Shown one piece after another: positions 10,997 through 22,330 of a stretch of DNA of 64,000 nt; the stretch's first letter is position 1, and every line of letters begins with the position of its first letter. The translations under genes were made by a program, and so were the position numbers. Under the pieces are notes generated by a model that searched no databases, was not told the origin of the DNA, and saw only the letters and a program-made list of their open reading frames with translations. The DNA comes from Leptopterna dolabrata (lineage: Eukaryota > Arthropoda > Insecta > Hemiptera > Miridae), in the NCBI GenBank assembly GCA_954871275.1, contig OX940985.1:3720001-3784000 (forward strand). Reading direction: 5' to 3'.

Positions 10997-12082
10997 TAAT
11001 ATGTACTAGTCTATACATATTATGTAGATCGCAGACCCTCCGTAGGTTAGTACCTAACCCCGTACTCGTTACTAGGTACCTACCTCAATCACGAGTTAAA
11101 TGTTGCTAAAATAATTCTGTCGATGACAAACAGTAACTAAAATGGCAAAAAGAAACGCAAATAATGAAGTTGAGGGGGAAAATTGTTGAGTGGAGTGAAA
11201 TAATGAACCGTTGTGTAATAACTTGCCCATCAATAATACTTCAACGGTTGTTCAAGTTGCAAAAGTACCGATCAACAAAATCCAGCCCCTTCTTGGCTGA
11301 TGAACCGTTGTGTAATAATTTGTCGTTGTGTAATAATTTACCCATCAATAATACTTCAAAGTTTGTTTACGTTTCAGAAGTACCTACCTACCAACAAAAT
11401 CCAATAGTCCATCACTTATCAAATGAAATAATATCGTACAACAAACAACTCGACTTCATACAGCCATCCTTGATTATAATCAGGTGCTCCCTAGCGATGA
11501 TATCCGGGCCGGATTTATACCGTTTGATTTACGATCGTGTTGACGAAGCTTTTTGTTGCACACGAATGGCTGGACGCACCGGGTGGTCTCAAAAAATTGT
11601 TTAGGACAAGGCAAATTTAATAACGTAAAAAAACCATACCCTTCTATCGAAAGTTTTCGAGCTGCGGCGTTCTGAAAATTGCAACCTCTATTTTTCAACC
11701 CTTAGAGATGACTGACATTAAAGTCGAGCTTCGAGGACCAACTAGACCCCGAACGGAACCTATAACCCGAATTTCATCAATTTCGTTTCATGGTAACTAA
11801 GAAAAGTGGCCCGTACGGCGGACAGACAGAAATTTTTTTTATTGCATTTTCGGATTGTACATACCTTGAAACGTAAACCATCAAAATTTGGGGGGGTGTT
11901 AGAATTTTTTTTTTCATGCTCGATTCCAATATTGTTCATTACTGAAAATAATAAACCAAAAACTGCGAAAAACAAGATCAAAGAGGAGTCGCGAGTGGTT
12001 GCTGAATTTTGCGGAAGTGCGGAATTTTTCCGATTTTTGAATTTTCGCCAGTTGTTTCTTAAACCGTACGCAATGAATTAAT

Positions 12083-12762
12083 TTTTGGTTTATTATTTTC
12101 AATAATGAACCATTGGAATCGAGCATGAAAGAAAAAAATCTAACCCCCTCAAATTTTAATGGTTTACGTTTCAAGGTTCGTAGAATCTGAAAATGCATTT
12201 TAAAAAAATTCTGTATGTCCGCCGTACGCCGTACTGGCCACTTTTCTTAGTTACCATGGAACAAAATTGATGAAATTCGGGTTATAGGCTCCGTTGGGGG
12301 TCTAGTTGGTCCTCGAAGCTCGACGTTACTGTCACTCATCTCTAAGGGGTTCAAAATAGGGGTTGAAATTCGGTCGGTGCATACGTCTGGGCCTTACTGT
12401 GAACGAACGGCTGGACGTAAAAAACTCCCAAGTTCGAGAACTATTTAAAAAATCTAAAAAAAATTCGAGATAACGGCGTTCTGGGGATTTCAACCCCTAT
12501 TTGTTGCCCCTTATGGATGACTGACATTAAAGTCGAGCTTCGAGGACCAACTAGACCCCAAATGGGACCTATAAACAGAATGTCGTCAACTTTGGTTCAT
12601 GGTAACTAAGGAAAGTGCGAAGTACGGCGGACGGACAGACATTTTTTCTCGGATTTACATACCTTGAAACGGAAACCATCAAATATTGAGGGGGGGATTA
12701 AACTTTTTTTTTTTTTTCATGCTCGATTCCAATGGTTCATTATTGAAAATAATAAACCAAAA
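12083..12762. mobile_element. Two family B 3' parts in inverted orientation
   Basis: 12083-12366 is a minus-strand B 3' end (starts TTTTGGTTTATTATTTTC). From about 12370 to 12762 it turns to plus-strand B and ends AATAATAAACCAAAA. The two form an inverted repeat with arms of about 285 bp around a spacer of about 110 bp. Confidence 0.7.
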
Positions 12763-13585
12763 TGAATGAATTTAAAAAACTTTTCAAAAACGCGTTTTTA
12801 TTTTAGTCATACAAAATTTCAATGTTCCCGGGTAGGTCGCAGAAAGAAATTATTTTATTCTTTTATATATCATTTTGAAATAAAAGCGAGTTTTATTTAT
12901 TTATCTTAATATTACATTTTTCAAGTGTAGTAACAAATTTTTGTGGTGTAAATAAAGAATTAATATTTTTATTACTAATTCGCGTATTGCCATCGAAGAC
13001 AGATGACTGTGCAAGCGTTTAGCTCAATTGGACGTAGGGAATTGAGCGAAAAATCGATTACAAGATTTGACCGCCCCAGAGTTCGTTGGGCCGAAGTGGC
13101 GCGAAAAAGGTGACAGGAGCGGTGGAAAAATCCGTACTCATGCAACGGTTTGTAAATAATAAACCGTTAAGTAATAATTTGCAGCGTTTTGCCGGTATGA
13201 TGAGACTATAACGCAGTGGGTGTCAACCAGAATCTACTCCCGTCAACCTTACGGTAATGAAGTAGGGATAAACTGTAACAACTGTTCTTTCACTTGATTC
13301 TTATATCCGGTCTGTTTCTTATAACCTAATCACTGCCACTCACTTTTCGAGTCCTACCTTGACTTGGGCACCCAAGGTCTACCTAAGCCAACCAAAATTT
13401 AAATAAATAAAAAAGTGAATACCACAGGATACAATACATAAATAAATAAATAAATACACCATCAGTTAATCTATAGTATACGCCTATAGATTTAGGCTAA
13501 TTCAAGGTTGATTTCGGCTAATCCAAGTAGGTGCCTACCTAAGCCAATCAAAATTTAAATAAATAAAAACGTCTGCCAATTCGAG
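12763..13585. other. No gene recognised; B 5'-end fragment inside
   Basis: AT-rich. A minus-strand B 5' end (AATAATTTGCAGCGTTTT) lies near 13165-13185. AAATAAATAAA strings occur near 13390-13450. TTAGCTCAATTGG at about 13019 resembles a tRNA A box, but no matching B box or fold was found. Confidence 0.4.
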
Positions 13586-14178
13586 TAGGCAGTGTAGCTT
13601 CCTCACTTGAATCACATGAACGTATAGAATAGTTGGGTAGGTTCATTTTGATACGGGACCATCTGCGATCCAACCCGCGTGTACCCTCAAAATTGCAGCT
13701 CTCTACGACTATTTTTCGCGTAGTTAGAAGCGTTCCAAGGAAACGGGCAACATTTCATGTTCACGCATGCGCAGACGAATGAAATTCTTATGGAACTATC
13801 AAAGAATTATTCTTGGTCAACCCTCCAAATCTGAGCTCATTTCAACGATATTTAAGGTAGTTATGGGCGTTTCAATTATTTCACGTTTGCGCATGCGCAG
13901 ACGGAAGTTACCGCACTTTTTCAATGATTCTGGTATGGGACCATCTGTGACCCAACTCGCACCTACCGTCCAAATTTCAGCCCATTTTTACCCTTATTTC
14001 GGGCAGTTATGGACGTTACAAGGAATTACCTCAGACAGACAGACGGACACGGAACCAAAAATGTTCCTGGATGTTTAAAACGCAAAACGGTAGTGGCAAT
14101 TTTGATTTTGGAGGACATAAATTTTTTTACTCAGTCACGAATCGAAGGCTTCCCTACCTTCGGTAGTGAGGAAGCAAA
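13586..14178 (+). mobile_element. Family D element
   Basis: The 5' end has GCTTCCTCAC and the 3' end GTGAGGAAGC: 10-bp inverted repeats. The right one is part of a terminal hairpin GCTTCC-CTACC-TTC-GGTAG-TGA-GGAAGC (14148-14175), followed by AAAAG. Internal sequence includes the palindrome TGCGCATGCGCA (13888-13899) and CAGACAGACAGACGGACACG just before the tail. No protein is encoded. It is helentron-like by structure (subterminal inverted repeat plus 3' hairpin). Confidence 0.65.
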
Positions 14179-15004
14179 AGTGAATACCACAAGATACAAT
14201 AAATAAATAAATAAATACATCATCTGTTTTAATCTATAGTATAAGGCCGCAATGTAAGAACCGTTGTTTTGTCAAAATTGGTGCCTGTACCAAACAACGG
14301 AAAATGTTTATCCATGAAAATGCACAGCTACTACAGTGGGTAGTAGGGTGGTCACAAGGCAATAGGCAAAATGTTTTTTGAGAAAATCACTTCTGGCAAC
14401 CCCCTAAAAGGTGCCATTTGACTAGAAAATGAGGTCGCAAAGATTTAGGTCGATCGGATAACGTTAACCCGTGCCGCATTGAGGTTGAAGATCAGAAAAA
14501 CTCACTTTGTTTCATAAAAATACTCTTTTTTTCCTCATAACATAGTAAACATTTGTCCTAGAGACTTGAAATTGGTCTTATTTTATTTGAAATGTTATCT
14601 TCTTCAACTTTTACTCCAATAATTTTTTCGCTAGATCCTATAAATTTTATGTTATTCAGCTTTTCCCATCTCAAAACGTGGTCCGTTTCAGCAAATGTGC
14701 CTTTTTACGCATACCCCTAAAAACCACACTCCAGTCAATGAAATCGACCTCCAGGCAATTTGATACTTCTTTATCACTCTGGTATATTGAAAATTGATAC
14801 ATTTGAATCTAATATATAATATATGGAGGGGGTAGTAGGGGGGAGATGGGTGGGTGGTGGGTGCTATGAAATGCACAAAAAACAATAAAAATTATGTAAA
14901 AAGTGTTTTAATAATACAAATTGAAAGTTTTTTGTATAGAAAATAATAGCCTGGAACTTATTTTACAACACAATATATCTATTCCAACACCACTGAATTT
15001 AGAA

Positions 15005-15749
15005 CTACATTAATGGCGTAGATAGTGAGGCTTTATCGACATCAGGGTAAATTTTCCTACATTCTGACACAACTTGTAATAAAAATTGGCGCTGTTCTTC
15101 GTCTTTTGTCAAGCAAGAGTTGAAGTCTTGTATCAATTTCACTCCTCTTTCAGCAGTGTCGTTGACTACCCTTAAACCGTTCACTATGTTTTGTAGCATG
15201 CAAATAATGAGGATTTTTGTTCCATAAGCGTGTATCGGTGTTTAAAAAATCTGTCTCTATGGAAAACCGCTTGAAAAAATTCAAGGTTTTAGAGGTGACA
15301 AAAAAATCAAGTTGCTTATCCAAAATTTGCTCTACACGTGCAAAATCTAAAATCGCTTTTCTATCCTTACCATCAATTTCACTATCGGGTTCACCTAGGG
15401 AAAATAATTTCATGGCCATACTTTTTTTAATGTTGTCGTCTAAAGTGCGGTCGAAAAACGAGAACGCTATTTTCTCTGAGCTGAGGTACCACAGATGGTT
15501 TACAAATTTTGACAAAGCCTTATCTGCTATTTCTGTGTCAATTTTCCTATACTCTACTAATGCTTTCAACATTTCCAGATCTTGTTTAGGGGCCAAAGCA
15601 GGTTTGGGGGCATTGAACCATGCCTTGGCGTAAATATTTATTATAAAAACACAAATTTCTTCTATTCCTTTCATTTCTTTTTGAGTTAATAACAATTGAT
15701 CTCTAAAAAGATAAATTTTGTTCCATAATAAATATTTACGCCAAGGCAT
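15005..15749 (-). pseudogene. C-terminal fragment of a transposon protein, left arm
   Basis: A frame of about 199 codons (15749-15150) includes FVNHLWYLSSEKIAFSFFD and an acidic/lysine-rich middle. It is followed in another frame by 15199-15005, containing VVNDTAERGVKLIQDFNSCL and ending ...SLSTPLM. The two pieces look like one protein split by a frameshift near 15190. The family resembles uncharacterised transposon-associated proteins of invertebrates (from memory, not searched). The N-terminal catalytic part is missing. The same frameshift is in the right-arm copy. Confidence 0.6.
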
Positions 15750-16352
15750 GATTCAATGCCCCCAAACCTGCTTTGGCCCCTAAACAAGATCTGGAAATGT
15801 TGAAAGCATTAGTAGAGTATAGGAAAATTGACACAGAAATAGCAGATAAGGCTTTGTCAAAATTTGTAAACCATCTGTGGTACCTCAGCTCAGAGAAAAT
15901 AGCGTTCTCGTTTTTCGACCGCACTTTAGACGACAACATTAAAAAAAGTATGGCCATGAAATTATTTTCCCTAGGTGAAATTGATGGTAGGGATAGAAAA
16001 GCGATTTTAGATTTTGCACATGTAGAGCAAATTTTGGATAAGCAACTTGATTTTTTTGTCACCTCTCAAACCTTGAATTTTTTCAAGCGGTTTTCCATAG
16101 AGACAGATTTTTTAAACACCGATACACGCTCATGGAACAAAAATCCTCATTATTTGCGTGCTACAAAACATAGTGAACGGTTTAAGGGTAGTCAACGACA
16201 CTGCTGAAAGAGGAGTGAAATTGATACAAGACTTCAACTCTTGCTTGACAAAAGACGAAGAACAGCGCCAATTTTTATTACAAGTTGTGTCAGAATGTAG
16301 GAAAATTTACCCTGATGTCGATAAAGCCTCACTATCTACGCCATTAATGTAG
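15726..16352 (+). pseudogene. C-terminal fragment of a transposon protein, right arm
   Basis: This mirror copy of the left-arm fragment starts only about 76 bp from it and points away. It has the same motifs (FVNHLWYLSSEKIAFSFFD; then VVNDTAERGVKLIQDFNSCL in a second frame). It differs by a few substitutions and a 2-codon gap where the left arm has GEPDSEIDG. It shares the frameshift with the left copy, so duplication or conversion followed the inactivating mutation. It is not expected to make a functional protein. Confidence 0.6.
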
Positions 16353-16775
16353 TTCTAAATTCAGTGGTGTTGGAATAGATATATTGTGTTGTAAAATAAG
16401 TTCCAGGCTATTATTTTCTATACAAAAAACTTTCAATTTGTATTATTAAAACACTTTTTACATAATTTTTATTGTTTTAGCGAATTTTCAAAGAAAATGA
16501 AGCTATTGCAATGGCTTCGAAATTTAAATAATATAAATTTTTGGAAATTTTCTTCATAGAAATCCGTTTCAGACCATTCTAAAACGATTCCTGAAATTTA
16601 ACACTTTTTTATATGTATATATATATATATTTATTTATATATGTGTCACTCCAGACGATAACTCTCGATAGAATTGAGATAAACAGCTCAAATTTGCACA
16701 AAAAATCTATCTTGGCAATCGAAAGGCTAAGTTCGAAGATGGGCGAAATTGGCCTACTCTAAGGAGGGTTTTGGC

Positions 16776-17370
16776 GCATTTAAAGTGCGCAAAAATTACC
16801 CAAAAATCCCCAAAATGTTATTTTCCAACAAGTGACCCCTCATTTTAAAGGTTTTTGCACGCTGAACACGATGGTGGAATCGGATTTTAGATATCTTGAT
16901 CCGTTCTCAAATTAGAGCATTTAAAGTGCGCAAAAATTACCTAAAAATCCCCAAAATGTTATTTTCTAACAAGTGACCCCTCATTTTAAAGGTTTTTGCA
17001 CGCTGAACACGATGGTGGAATCGGATTTTAGATATCTTGATCCGTTCTCAAATTAGAGCATTTAAAGTGCGCAAAAATTACCCAAAAATCCCCAAAATGT
17101 TATTTTCCAACAAGTGACCCCTCATTTTAAAGGTTTTTGCACGCTGAACACGATGGTGGAATCGGATTTTAGATATCTTGATCCGTTCTCAAATTAGAGC
17201 ATTTAAAGTGCGCAAAAATTACCCAAAAATCCCCAAAATGTTATTTTCTAACAAGTGACCCCTCATTTTAAAGGTTTTTGCACGCTGAACACGATAGTGA
17301 AATCGGATTTTAGATATCTAAATCCGTTCTTAAATTAGAGCATTTAAAGTGCGCAAAAATTACCCAAAAC
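16776..17370 (+). repeat. 141-bp tandem repeat, four units
   Basis: GCATTTAAAGTGCGC starts at 16776, 16917, 17058, 17199 and 17340, an exact 141-bp spacing. Units differ by few bases. Confidence 0.9.
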
Positions 17371-17503
17371 TAGGATAATCTTTAAACTCTTACCCCCCCC
17401 CCCCCACCCCCTTAGAGTGGTCAGATTGAAATATGTGAGAAGTATTAATTGAAGACGAGAGTTCGAAGCAAAAAATAATAATAATAAAATAATAATAAAA
17501 CTC

Positions 17504-17509
17504 TTTATT
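17504..17509 (-). terminator. LINE polyadenylation signal AATAAA
   Basis: AATAAAGAG on the minus strand sits about 28 nt before the end of the LINE and is followed by a TTA-type simple-sequence tail. Confidence 0.6.
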
Positions 17510-17752
17510 GACCAAATAGGAACAAGGTTCCCGCCGAGCCTGGACAATATTGTTTAATTACTAAAATAATATATTTTTATAAAAACCCAATTGGGGATTT
17601 GAAAGTTGAGAAATAACCAGTTAATAAAAAAAATTAAAGATAAAACTTGAATGGTAGTAAGAAAAAAGGAAGAGGAAGAAGGAGATTGAAAAGAAAAGAA
17701 GGAAGGAAAAGGAGGAAAGAGGATTATTGAACGTGATGTAATGAATAAGATA

Positions 17753-20554
17753 CTATTGTTGGGTAAAGTGTTTGAGCAGTGAGTTGGAGATTGCTCCGAG
17801 AGTGGGGAGAGACCTGACAGCGAGAGGCAGACGGTTCCAAGCTCTTGCACCTGCCACACGCAAAGAGCAATTGAATGATTTGGTTTTAGCAAATATTTGA
17901 ACCAGGGTGCACAATCGAGGGGATAACCCGCCAGAATAAATTCCATAGAGATAGGGGGGGACCTTGCTCGTTTTATGGGCAGCTTGGAAAATGAACCTGT
18001 AGTAACGAATGAATAGGTAATCAAAAAGGCCGCAGCCTAATACAGAATTAATGAGAGAGGAGACATGCCCTCGTGGTTTAAGCTTGTAGATATATCTGAT
18101 GCAACTATTGAATGCAACTTCAAGTCTCCTCCTAGATTCAGCGTCACATGAATTTACATAGAGGATATCACCATAGGTGAACAGAGGAATAATGAGAGTC
18201 TTCACTAGCAGCAAACGGAGATCCTGAGGGGTACTATATGCAAGTCTTTTCAAAGTATAAAGGGATCCGTAGACTTTTTGACAAATGGCAGAAGTTTGAG
18301 CTGACCAAGATAAGTCTGGACTTAGAATTATGCCAAGGTTTTTTACGGATTCAGAAAATGGGATGGGAACCGAATAAATTTCAACTGCTGGAAGAGAGGA
18401 TGTGATAACTGGTTTCGTGGTGCACAGCATCACTTGAGTTTTTGCAGGATTCAGGGTTAGCCCATGCCGGCAAGCCCAGCTCTCAATGTTAGCCAAATCC
18501 TTGTTTATTTGATTGATACCAAGTTCAATTTCCTGGGGTTTGCATTTCAAATAAATTTGTATGTCATCAGCGAACTGATGGTAGGAGGAGAACTCAAGGC
18601 ATTTGGCAAAGTCATTGACGTACATTGAGAACAAGCGCGGACCAGACACAGAACCCTGAGGCACACCGTGGTAGAGGGGAAGAGAAGACGAAGTACAGGA
18701 TCCAACTTTGACGCATTGTGAACGGCCTGATAGAAATGAATAAATGAACTTACAAGCACTAGAGCTAAAAACAAATTCAGATCGACACTTTTCCAAGAGT
18801 ATACTAAAATCCAACGAGCCAAAAGCATTACTAAAATCAATCAGAACAAGAATGGTCACCTCCCCCCGCTCAAAACCCTCCCGGATATCCTCAGTAACCC
18901 TTGCAAGTGCAGAAACACAACTGTGACCTTCCCTGAACCCAGATTGTAAGGGATTGAGTAGGTTATTGGTATCAATGTGAGATAGAATTTGATTATTGAA
19001 TAGTACTTCAAGAGGTTTAGAGATAGCTGGTAGAATTGAGATAGGTCTTAATTCATTTAAAGATTTAGGAATAGCAGTTTTGTTCAAAGGAATTACAGTG
19101 GCAGTTTTCCAACTACTGGGAAATAGTGATGAGGTGAAACAGAAATTATAAAGGTGCGTAACAAAAGGGAGGATGTGAGGTAATAACAGTTTGACAAAGC
19201 TCAGAGGTATTCCATCAGCTCCCACAGCATCAGATTTTATAAGTGAGAACGCAGTCAATACCTCAGCTTCAGTCACATTTCGAAATGAAAATCCGTCCCA
19301 AGTCGAGTTGAGATTAAACCTGGATAACGTCGGTTGAGTGCAGCAGAAATGATTATTAATGTCATCCGGGAGAAAGTCTAAAGCTTCAGAGTTTGACTTC
19401 ACCCTCATTCCCAAACTACTAACATTTTTCCATAACTGTTTAGGAGGCAGCTTAGGATCCAGAATCTGAGAAATGTGGTTTTTCTTGGCGTTCCTAACCT
19501 CAACCCTGGTTCGATTCCTTTGAACTCTGAAGGCTTCATAGTCTGAAGCAAGACCAGACTTTTTCCATCGTCCATGCAGCCTATCCCTCAATTTGATTGC
19601 CCTTTTAATAGCAGGAGTAAACCACGGTGTCAGGGGGTGTTTCACTCTAACCTTTTTTAATGGTGCAAATCTATCCAACAATTTCAAAAGAAGGGAGTGA
19701 ACATGGGCAACCATGTCATCAATATTGCACATCCTGTAAATCGCACTCCACGCTAGTTGGGTTGCAGCCTCAAGCAAAGTTTCTTTCTTTATGGTTTTCA
19801 TGTTACGAGTGTTGATAAATACTTTTGGTAGAGCCATAGGTGGTGTACGGAGAGATACTGCAATGAAACCATGATGGGACACCCCTGGCACCGAAAAAAC
19901 TGAAGAGGCAGCAATCTTGTTAGGATTCTTTACAATAATTAAGTCGATAGAACTGCACGAGTTACCAGAAAAATGAGTAGGTCCAAGGGGGATAGTATGT
20001 AAGGAAAGTGCTGAAAGCATAGACTTTAATTTCCTATCATTGGCAGAATCGTAACCAGGGTTACAGTTAAAATCACCCATCAGTAAAACATGTTCATACG
20101 ATGAAATGAGAGAGCTAAGAGGAAGTTCTAAGTCCAAGATGTCTATAGAACGATCAGGAGGTCGATACACAACACCAACCAACATTTTGAATCCTTTCAT
20201 GTTTATCTCAACAAACAGATATTCAACTGGTGACTTATCAGAAGTTAAGATTATTTTAAATTTAAGACCCTCACGGATATACAGCGCAACGCCGCCCCCC
20301 CTAGATTTCCCTAAACTTTTGTTACGATCATTACGGACAATTTTGTAGCCAGGAAGAGCCACTAACCTATTAGGAACACAAGGCTTGAGCCAAGTCTCAG
20401 AAATAGCTATTACATTGAAGTTGCACTCATGAATATACATCCTAATGTCATCAATATTACGGGTCAAACTGCTTGCATTAAAATGCCCACCGACAAAGGT
20501 GCTTATTAAATTGGTTGGCGAATTTCGAAATTTCAGAATTGGGCGGGACCTCAT
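17753..20554 (-). CDS. LINE ORF2: apurinic-type endonuclease and reverse transcriptase
   Basis: This 933-residue ORF from ATG at 20554 is open to the stop. An in-frame stop lies a few codons upstream of the frame. The protein would nick the target and copy the LINE RNA at the nick. The endonuclease domain (about 24-235) shows NASS (26), ISETW (E53), RGGGVALY, VVYRPP, LLMGDFN (D161, N163) and SSIDLI (D204). The last motif is SHH at 226-228 where many relatives have SDH. The reverse transcriptase (about 440-700) shows LRPISIL, the motif A Asp in LIDFSNAF (D573), HGVPQGSVSGPRLF and QFADD (660-664). The C terminus has ARAWNRLP. No RNase H domain is seen. It is intact and possibly recent. An overlapping frame at 20645-20478 may mean the true N terminus lies upstream through a frameshift. 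Confidence 0.93.
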   Translation of the reverse strand: MRSRPILKFRNSPTNLISTFVGGHFNASSLTRNIDDIRMYIHECNFNVIAISETWLKPCVPNRLVALPGYKIVRNDRNKSLGKSRGGGVALYIREGLKFKIILTSDKSPVEYLFVEINMKGFKMLVGVVYRPPDRSIDILDLELPLSSLISSYEHVLLMGDFNCNPGYDSANDRKLKSMLSALSLHTIPLGPTHFSGNSCSSIDLIIVKNPNKIAASSVFSVPGVSHHGFIAVSLRTPPMALPKVFINTRNMKTIKKETLLEAATQLAWSAIYRMCNIDDMVAHVHSLLLKLLDRFAPLKKVRVKHPLTPWFTPAIKRAIKLRDRLHGRWKKSGLASDYEAFRVQRNRTRVEVRNAKKNHISQILDPKLPPKQLWKNVSSLGMRVKSNSEALDFLPDDINNHFCCTQPTLSRFNLNSTWDGFSFRNVTEAEVLTAFSLIKSDAVGADGIPLSFVKLLLPHILPFVTHLYNFCFTSSLFPSSWKTATVIPLNKTAIPKSLNELRPISILPAISKPLEVLFNNQILSHIDTNNLLNPLQSGFREGHSCVSALARVTEDIREGFERGEVTILVLIDFSNAFGSLDFSILLEKCRSEFVFSSSACKFIYSFLSGRSQCVKVGSCTSSSLPLYHGVPQGSVSGPRLFSMYVNDFAKCLEFSSYHQFADDIQIYLKCKPQEIELGINQINKDLANIESWACRHGLTLNPAKTQVMLCTTKPVITSSLPAVEIYSVPIPFSESVKNLGIILSPDLSWSAQTSAICQKVYGSLYTLKRLAYSTPQDLRLLLVKTLIIPLFTYGDILYVNSCDAESRRRLEVAFNSCIRYIYKLKPRGHVSSLINSVLGCGLFDYLFIRYYRFIFQAAHKTSKVPPYLYGIYSGGLSPRLCTLVQIFAKTKSFNCSLRVAGARAWNRLPLAVRSLPTLGAISNSLLKHFTQQ

Positions 20555-21411
20555 CTCTAGACAAATTAAGCTGAGATTCAATGGTAGAATTTAAAGAAAT
20601 GTTTAGCAGACTGCAAGGCAAGGAACCGCCAGACCCATCAGCTGACATGATGGTCGTACCCCCACCACTCACGGAAATGGAAACATACACAATTACCCAA
20701 TACGAAGCCAACAGGAAGAAAGAAGAAGGGAAAGAAGGGGAAAGAAAAATAGAAAGGAAGGGAAAGAAAGATAGAATTGAGAAATGGTGAAAAGAATAAG
20801 AAGAGGATGTGGAATACCCACATTGAAGTCAAAAGACAGAAAGAAAATATTATAAAAAACATTTGCGTTGCACACAAAATTAGAATATCAAGATTGGCCA
20901 ACTCAGATTGAGCGAGAAGCGCTCTCCACTAATCAAACAAAGGGATATACCTAAGCAGTACCTAAGTAAAATTATCAAAGAGAAAAAAAGAAAAAAAAAA
21001 ATACGGTACAAAAAATATCATTATTTACTTAAAGAACAAAAAAATGGACCCTTTATCAAATAAAATCATCACAACTAAACAGATAGGTATTATAATATCA
21101 AAATGTTCCAAAAGGAAAAAAAATAACCTCCTAGCCTATTGCACCACTAAAACATAAGCTCAGAAGTTCGAAAAAAAATTCAAGGTGAGGTAGAATACTA
21201 GGTACTAAATAATCTATGACAATGACTCTCAGGTAGGTACCTAACAGGAAATGTAACGTATAATTGATTCAAATTGTAAAATGGCCTATATACCATGAAA
21301 AGAACAGTAACAGGAATACGTTATCAAGATCATAAGGCTGGCGGGAAAAATTTACATTTAAAGTATATCTCATCAATGAAGTAGGTACTTGCGTGAAGAG
21401 GTGGAACAGTG
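20555..21411 (-). other. LINE inter-ORF region
   Basis: About 860 bp separate ORF1 from ORF2 on the minus strand. They include a purine-rich plus-strand tract at 20715-20790 and runs of A. A second minus-strand frame (ATG at about 20648, MSADGSGGS...) overlaps the ORF2 start out of frame. There is no other gene. Confidence 0.5.
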
Positions 21412-21414
21412 TAA

Positions 21415-21735
21415 TCACTCATCAGTTGGGGCAAGAGATGCGAGATGGTCCATAGACTTGACTGCGATGATTTTGTCCCTTACTTTGATTTTGACAACTC
21501 CATTGATGGTCCAAGCATTCCTCACTCCAAATTTTTCAGCTGAAGCTTTATACAGGAGACGACGGAGTGGAGATAGATCTTCGGTGATCAAAAATTTAGT
21601 TCCACGAAGTTTTCTTTTGTTAGAAAAGATCGCTGCCTTCATTTCAAAGCGAGAAAGAGACACCAAGAGCGGTCGACTTTGTTTTGATCTGCTGTCGGAT
21701 TGAGACAATGCCTTATCACCAGTAGCCGAGGTGCG
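21415..21735 (-). pseudogene. LINE ORF1, 3' part (split by a hAT-like element)
   Basis: This is the C-terminal part of ORF1, including RPLLVSLSRFEMKAAIFSNK, GTKFLITEDLSPLRR, WTINGVVKIKV and the stop at 21415. The pattern is that of LINE ORF1 nucleic-acid-binding domains. It is separated from its 5' part by the insertion at 21736-24801. Removing the insert with one copy of the 8-bp duplication joins the two parts in one frame. Confidence 0.75.
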
Positions 21736-22160
21736 CAGTGTTGCCAGACCTGGTGAGTGGACTTGCGGATCGCTGACGCTAAAAATGCGGATTTTGACCC
21801 AAAAATGCGGAAAACTGCTATATCAAAGGAAAAACGCAAATTGAGTGTTATTTTACTTTTAAAAGATCTCTTATGTTCTTATTTAATTTATATTACAAGA
21901 ACATCGTAGCGCCTAGCACCCCAAGCGGGAAAGCCAAGAACTACGGCCGCCAAGTTGCTGCCGGTCAGTTGACCTACTGGTTATTATAAGTAGTAAACGA
22001 AGCAGAGGCACGCGCAAATAGGCAGAGTTAGGTAGGTTATGGACAATGCATAAGTTGAGAAACGCAACGAAATCTAAAAATACACTGCCAAGGTGATGGC
22101 ACAGGAGCTTCCTCGTCACAATCAGAGTGACCCATTATAAAATAGAACAGACTCGGAAGC

Positions 22161-22330
22161 AAAATAACATAACATTACATTACATTACATAACGTTAAAT
22201 ATACATATTACATAACATTACATTACATAACATAACATTACATAACGTTAAATAATTATACATATTACATAACATTACATTACATAACATAACATTACAT
22301 AACATTACATGAAATATACATATTATACAC
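22161..22330. repeat. AACATTAC-type microsatellite
   Basis: Imprecise repeats of ACATTACATAAC interrupted by ATATACATATTA segments. The inverted counterpart is at about 50960-51110. Confidence 0.8.

Larger units (their letters stand above)
9079..11961 (+). mobile_element. Family B element split by another element
   Basis: The 5' part is 9079-9179 (AAAAACGCTGCAAATCCC) and the 3' part is 10997-11961 (ends AAAATAATAAACCAAAA). Compared with the copy at 1217-2331, the break is at the TATATAATA site, where a 1.8-kb inverted-repeat element lies. The 3' part is longer than usual and has duplicated internal blocks near 11200-11400. Confidence 0.65.

Noticed and set aside
13010..13090. TTAGCTCAATTGG as a tRNA gene
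   Set aside because: Good A-box likeness only; no B box and no cloverleaf.
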